Below, piece after piece: positions 62,415 to 64,000 of a stretch of 64,000 nucleotides of DNA. Both the position numbers and the translations under genes were made by a program. Where the stretch lies: positions 57,359-121,358 of the forward strand of contig DATISF010000047.1 in assembly GCA_035468985.1 (NCBI GenBank), given 5' to 3'. Every line of letters begins with the position of its first letter. Position 1 is the first letter of the stretch. The notes beneath the pieces were generated by a model. That model ran no database searches, was not told the DNA's origin, and saw only the letters and a list, made by a program, of their open reading frames with translations. The stretch comes from DASVHS01 sp035468985 (GTDB lineage: Bacteria; Acidobacteriota; Thermoanaerobaculia; Gp7-AA8).

Positions 62415-63824
62415 CTAGCGCGAGTATTCATCGATGATCCTTTCAATCGCGCGCCGGCAGACGTGACAGAAGCCCACTTCGTCACGCGTGAACATGATGC
62501 AATCGACCTCGGGACGGTACAAACCTTTCGCTTCGTAACTGGCGCCTTCGAAGGCACCGACCTTCCCCGCATATTTCTGTGATCCGAGGACCTTCGTCTC
62601 GAAGGCCCGCTCGCGGCGGAAGAGATCATCCATCTGCGATTCGGGCACGTTCGCGTTGCGGAGCTTCCGGCGCTCGGCCTGGAACTCGCGCTGGCTTTTC
62701 TCGAACTCCTCCTTGTCCCATGGCGTCGGCAGCGGCGTGTCCTTCGAGACGAGGCTCGCCCACTTCGGATGTTCGCCGCTGGCGGTGACGTTCGGCTCCC
62801 ACGGCTCGGGATGGTCAGCAGCGCCGGTCGCGTAGGCGACATCGGAGGTGTAGTACTCGTCGCCCAGGCCTGCGAAGTGGTGGCCGAACTCGTGGACGAA
62901 GACGTACTCGGCAAAGGCGGTATCGACTGCTGCCGTGGCCTGATCAAGGAAGATCCCGCCGCCGCCGTACTGCTTCTCGTTGACGAGAATCTCGAGAAAG
63001 TCGTAGGGCGCGCCGGAGGCGGCGTCGCGCAGCGCGCGGTTGTCGCGCGTGAGCACGTATCGCTCCGAATCGAAGATGTTGTATTCGGTGCTGATCGCGG
63101 TCCTGCGGTCATCGCGTGTGCGCGGGCGATGCACTCCGCTCCGCGCTGACGGCAGTTGCAGCGCGCGCACGTTGAAATCGCTTTTGCGGCCCTGGAACGG
63201 CTCGGTATCGAACAGCTTGCCGAGGAGGCGCTTCAGATCGGATTGAAACTTCGGCAGCTCAGCGTCGGTATAGCCCTCGCCGATGACGAGCAGGTCGACT
63301 TTCGTCGCCGCCGGACCATTCTCGAATACCGTGAGTAATTTGCCAGGTGATTGAACATCGGCCATATTCACGAAGCGCGACGACGGGTCGACGACCGTCG
63401 ACCAGATCTGCTGGAAGGCGTTGTCCTTGTCGCGCTTCTTGAGGACGATCTGAACGGGGCTCTTGGGCCAGGGGAAGCGCAGCGACTCGTGAAACGTCCC
63501 GGCGTGCTCCCTGGCGTCGTCGGTCGTCTCCCACTCGCCGTACACCGAGGCGAATCCGCGCGAGTAGACCGGCTGATTGGTCTGGCGATCGATGACCTCG
63601 AAGTAGTACTTGCCGAGGTTCGTCGTGTCGATGAGACGCGTGCGGCTGCCGGCCCATGGGCCGTCGGACACGATGCGATCGAGCGCGATGATCTCCTCGC
63701 CGCGGTTTCCGGTGTGAAAGTAATCGACGCGCATCGTCTTATCGAGGAAGAGGTCGGCGAACGTCGATCCGGCGACGGGGATGGCCGCCGCTCCACTGAG
63801 GATCAACGCGAGAAGCATCCGCAT
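62415..63824 (-). CDS. Secreted M64-family (IgA peptidase-like) metallopeptidase
   Basis: 469 residues from ATG 63824 with AAGGAA eight bases upstream; longer frame upstream enters the edge repeat. Sec signal peptide (MRMLLALILSGAAAIPVAGS). N-terminal beta region, then the M64 core: LLVIGEGYTDAELPKF and the extended zinc site YVFVHEFGHHFAGLGDEYYT. A Cys pair near the end (RDEVGFCHVCRRAIE) may be structural. M64 enzymes are extracellular zinc endopeptidases; the substrate is unknown and nothing here links it to immunoglobulin cleavage. Confidence 0.9.
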   Translation of the reverse strand: MRMLLALILSGAAAIPVAGSTFADLFLDKTMRVDYFHTGNRGEEIIALDRIVSDGPWAGSRTRLIDTTNLGKYYFEVIDRQTNQPVYSRGFASVYGEWETTDDAREHAGTFHESLRFPWPKSPVQIVLKKRDKDNAFQQIWSTVVDPSSRFVNMADVQSPGKLLTVFENGPAATKVDLLVIGEGYTDAELPKFQSDLKRLLGKLFDTEPFQGRKSDFNVRALQLPSARSGVHRPRTRDDRRTAISTEYNIFDSERYVLTRDNRALRDAASGAPYDFLEILVNEKQYGGGGIFLDQATAAVDTAFAEYVFVHEFGHHFAGLGDEYYTSDVAYATGAADHPEPWEPNVTASGEHPKWASLVSKDTPLPTPWDKEEFEKSQREFQAERRKLRNANVPESQMDDLFRRERAFETKVLGSQKYAGKVGAFEGASYEAKGLYRPEVDCIMFTRDEVGFCHVCRRAIERIIDEYSR

Positions 63825-63847
63825 GTGACAGTTCCTTTCGACGGCGG

Positions 63848-63853
63848 ATTCTA
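63848..63853 (-). promoter_or_regulatory. -10 box (TAGAAT) for the M64 peptidase gene
   Basis: TAGAAT on the minus strand about 23 bases before the ATG at 63824, with the Shine-Dalgarno site between, so this gene has a normal short leader. Confidence 0.45.
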
Positions 63854-63883
63854 GTGTGGCGTGTCGCAAATAGACCGGCTTTC

Positions 63884-63986
63884 GTTGCGGGCGCCGAGGG
63901 GCCAGATGCGAGGCGCCGCGACGAAGGCGATGCGGGACATCGTCGAGGAGCGGCAACGCAGCAGATGGCCCCTCGCCGCCCGCAAC
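63884..63986. repeat. Long inverted repeat at the window edge
   Basis: A 25-base left arm beginning GTTGCGGGCGCCGAGGGG (63884-63908) and a right arm ending CCTCGCCGCCCGCAAC (63962-63986) are inverted copies with a few mismatches around 53 bases. No gene is supported in 63825-64000. Confidence 0.75.
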
Positions 63987-64000
63987 CCTTCGGGCTGGTG

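Overview
The window is one continuous stretch of a GC-rich bacterial chromosome with dense, operonic, mostly housekeeping gene content. The MurE homologue carries the DNPR motif of meso-diaminopimelate-adding enzymes. The division FtsI has a PASTA tail, and there are many small lipoproteins and secreted proteins, so a diderm (Gram-negative type) cell is likely. Gene style, GC content and dispersed GTCATCCTGAG-type palindromic repeats are most reminiscent of Acidobacteriota. That placement is an inference; no rRNA or marker search was possible.

Layout. 1-3827 (+): rod-shape operon mreC (cut by the window edge), mreD, mrdA (PBP2), rodA. 3817-10003: S4-domain protein, HU, a lipoprotein, class II aldolase, guaA, a methyltransferase and a large membrane protein. 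10126-26718 (-): a nearly complete division and cell-wall (dcw) cluster, transcribed mraZ-rsmH-ftsL-ftsI-murE-murF-mraY-murD-ftsW-murG-murC-ftsQ-ftsA-ftsZ, with an MraZ operator and promoter at the right end and a strong terminator after ftsZ; murB and ddl are absent. 26743-27480: the mra promoter, then a fourfold 165-bp tandem repeat. 27481-34765: DUF1232 protein, carB, a TIG-domain secreted protein, a histone-H1-like protein and an SDR. 34758-39667 (-): murA-folP-cdaA-cdaR-glmM, joining peptidoglycan precursor synthesis to c-di-AMP synthesis. 39751-45829 (+): a metallo-hydrolase, purS, a beta-propeller protein, purQ, SDR, GT2, tmk, holB. 45836-46024 (-): a probable structured small RNA with its own promoter and terminator. 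46173-52411: GerMN lipoprotein and amidase, threonine dehydratase family, then lrp-eamA-DUF1223. 52488-63824: ferredoxin, queA, mogA-namZ-pseudouridine synthase, a 1314-residue NtrY-like kinase, CAP and M64 secreted proteins.

Most notable: the DUF1223 thioredoxin-like gene at 49964-50608 reads through an in-frame UGA exactly where the family has the first Cys of its CxxC-type motif (giving UxxC), and a bacterial SECIS-like hairpin follows the UGA. This is a candidate selenoprotein.

Two further themes recur. About ten genes have a TANNNT-type -10 box only 6-9 bases before the start codon, which predicts leaderless mRNAs. Several families of palindromic or tandem repeats lie between genes and, in at least five cases, in frame inside genes (murE, murG, ftsL, carB and the membrane protein at 8111-10003).
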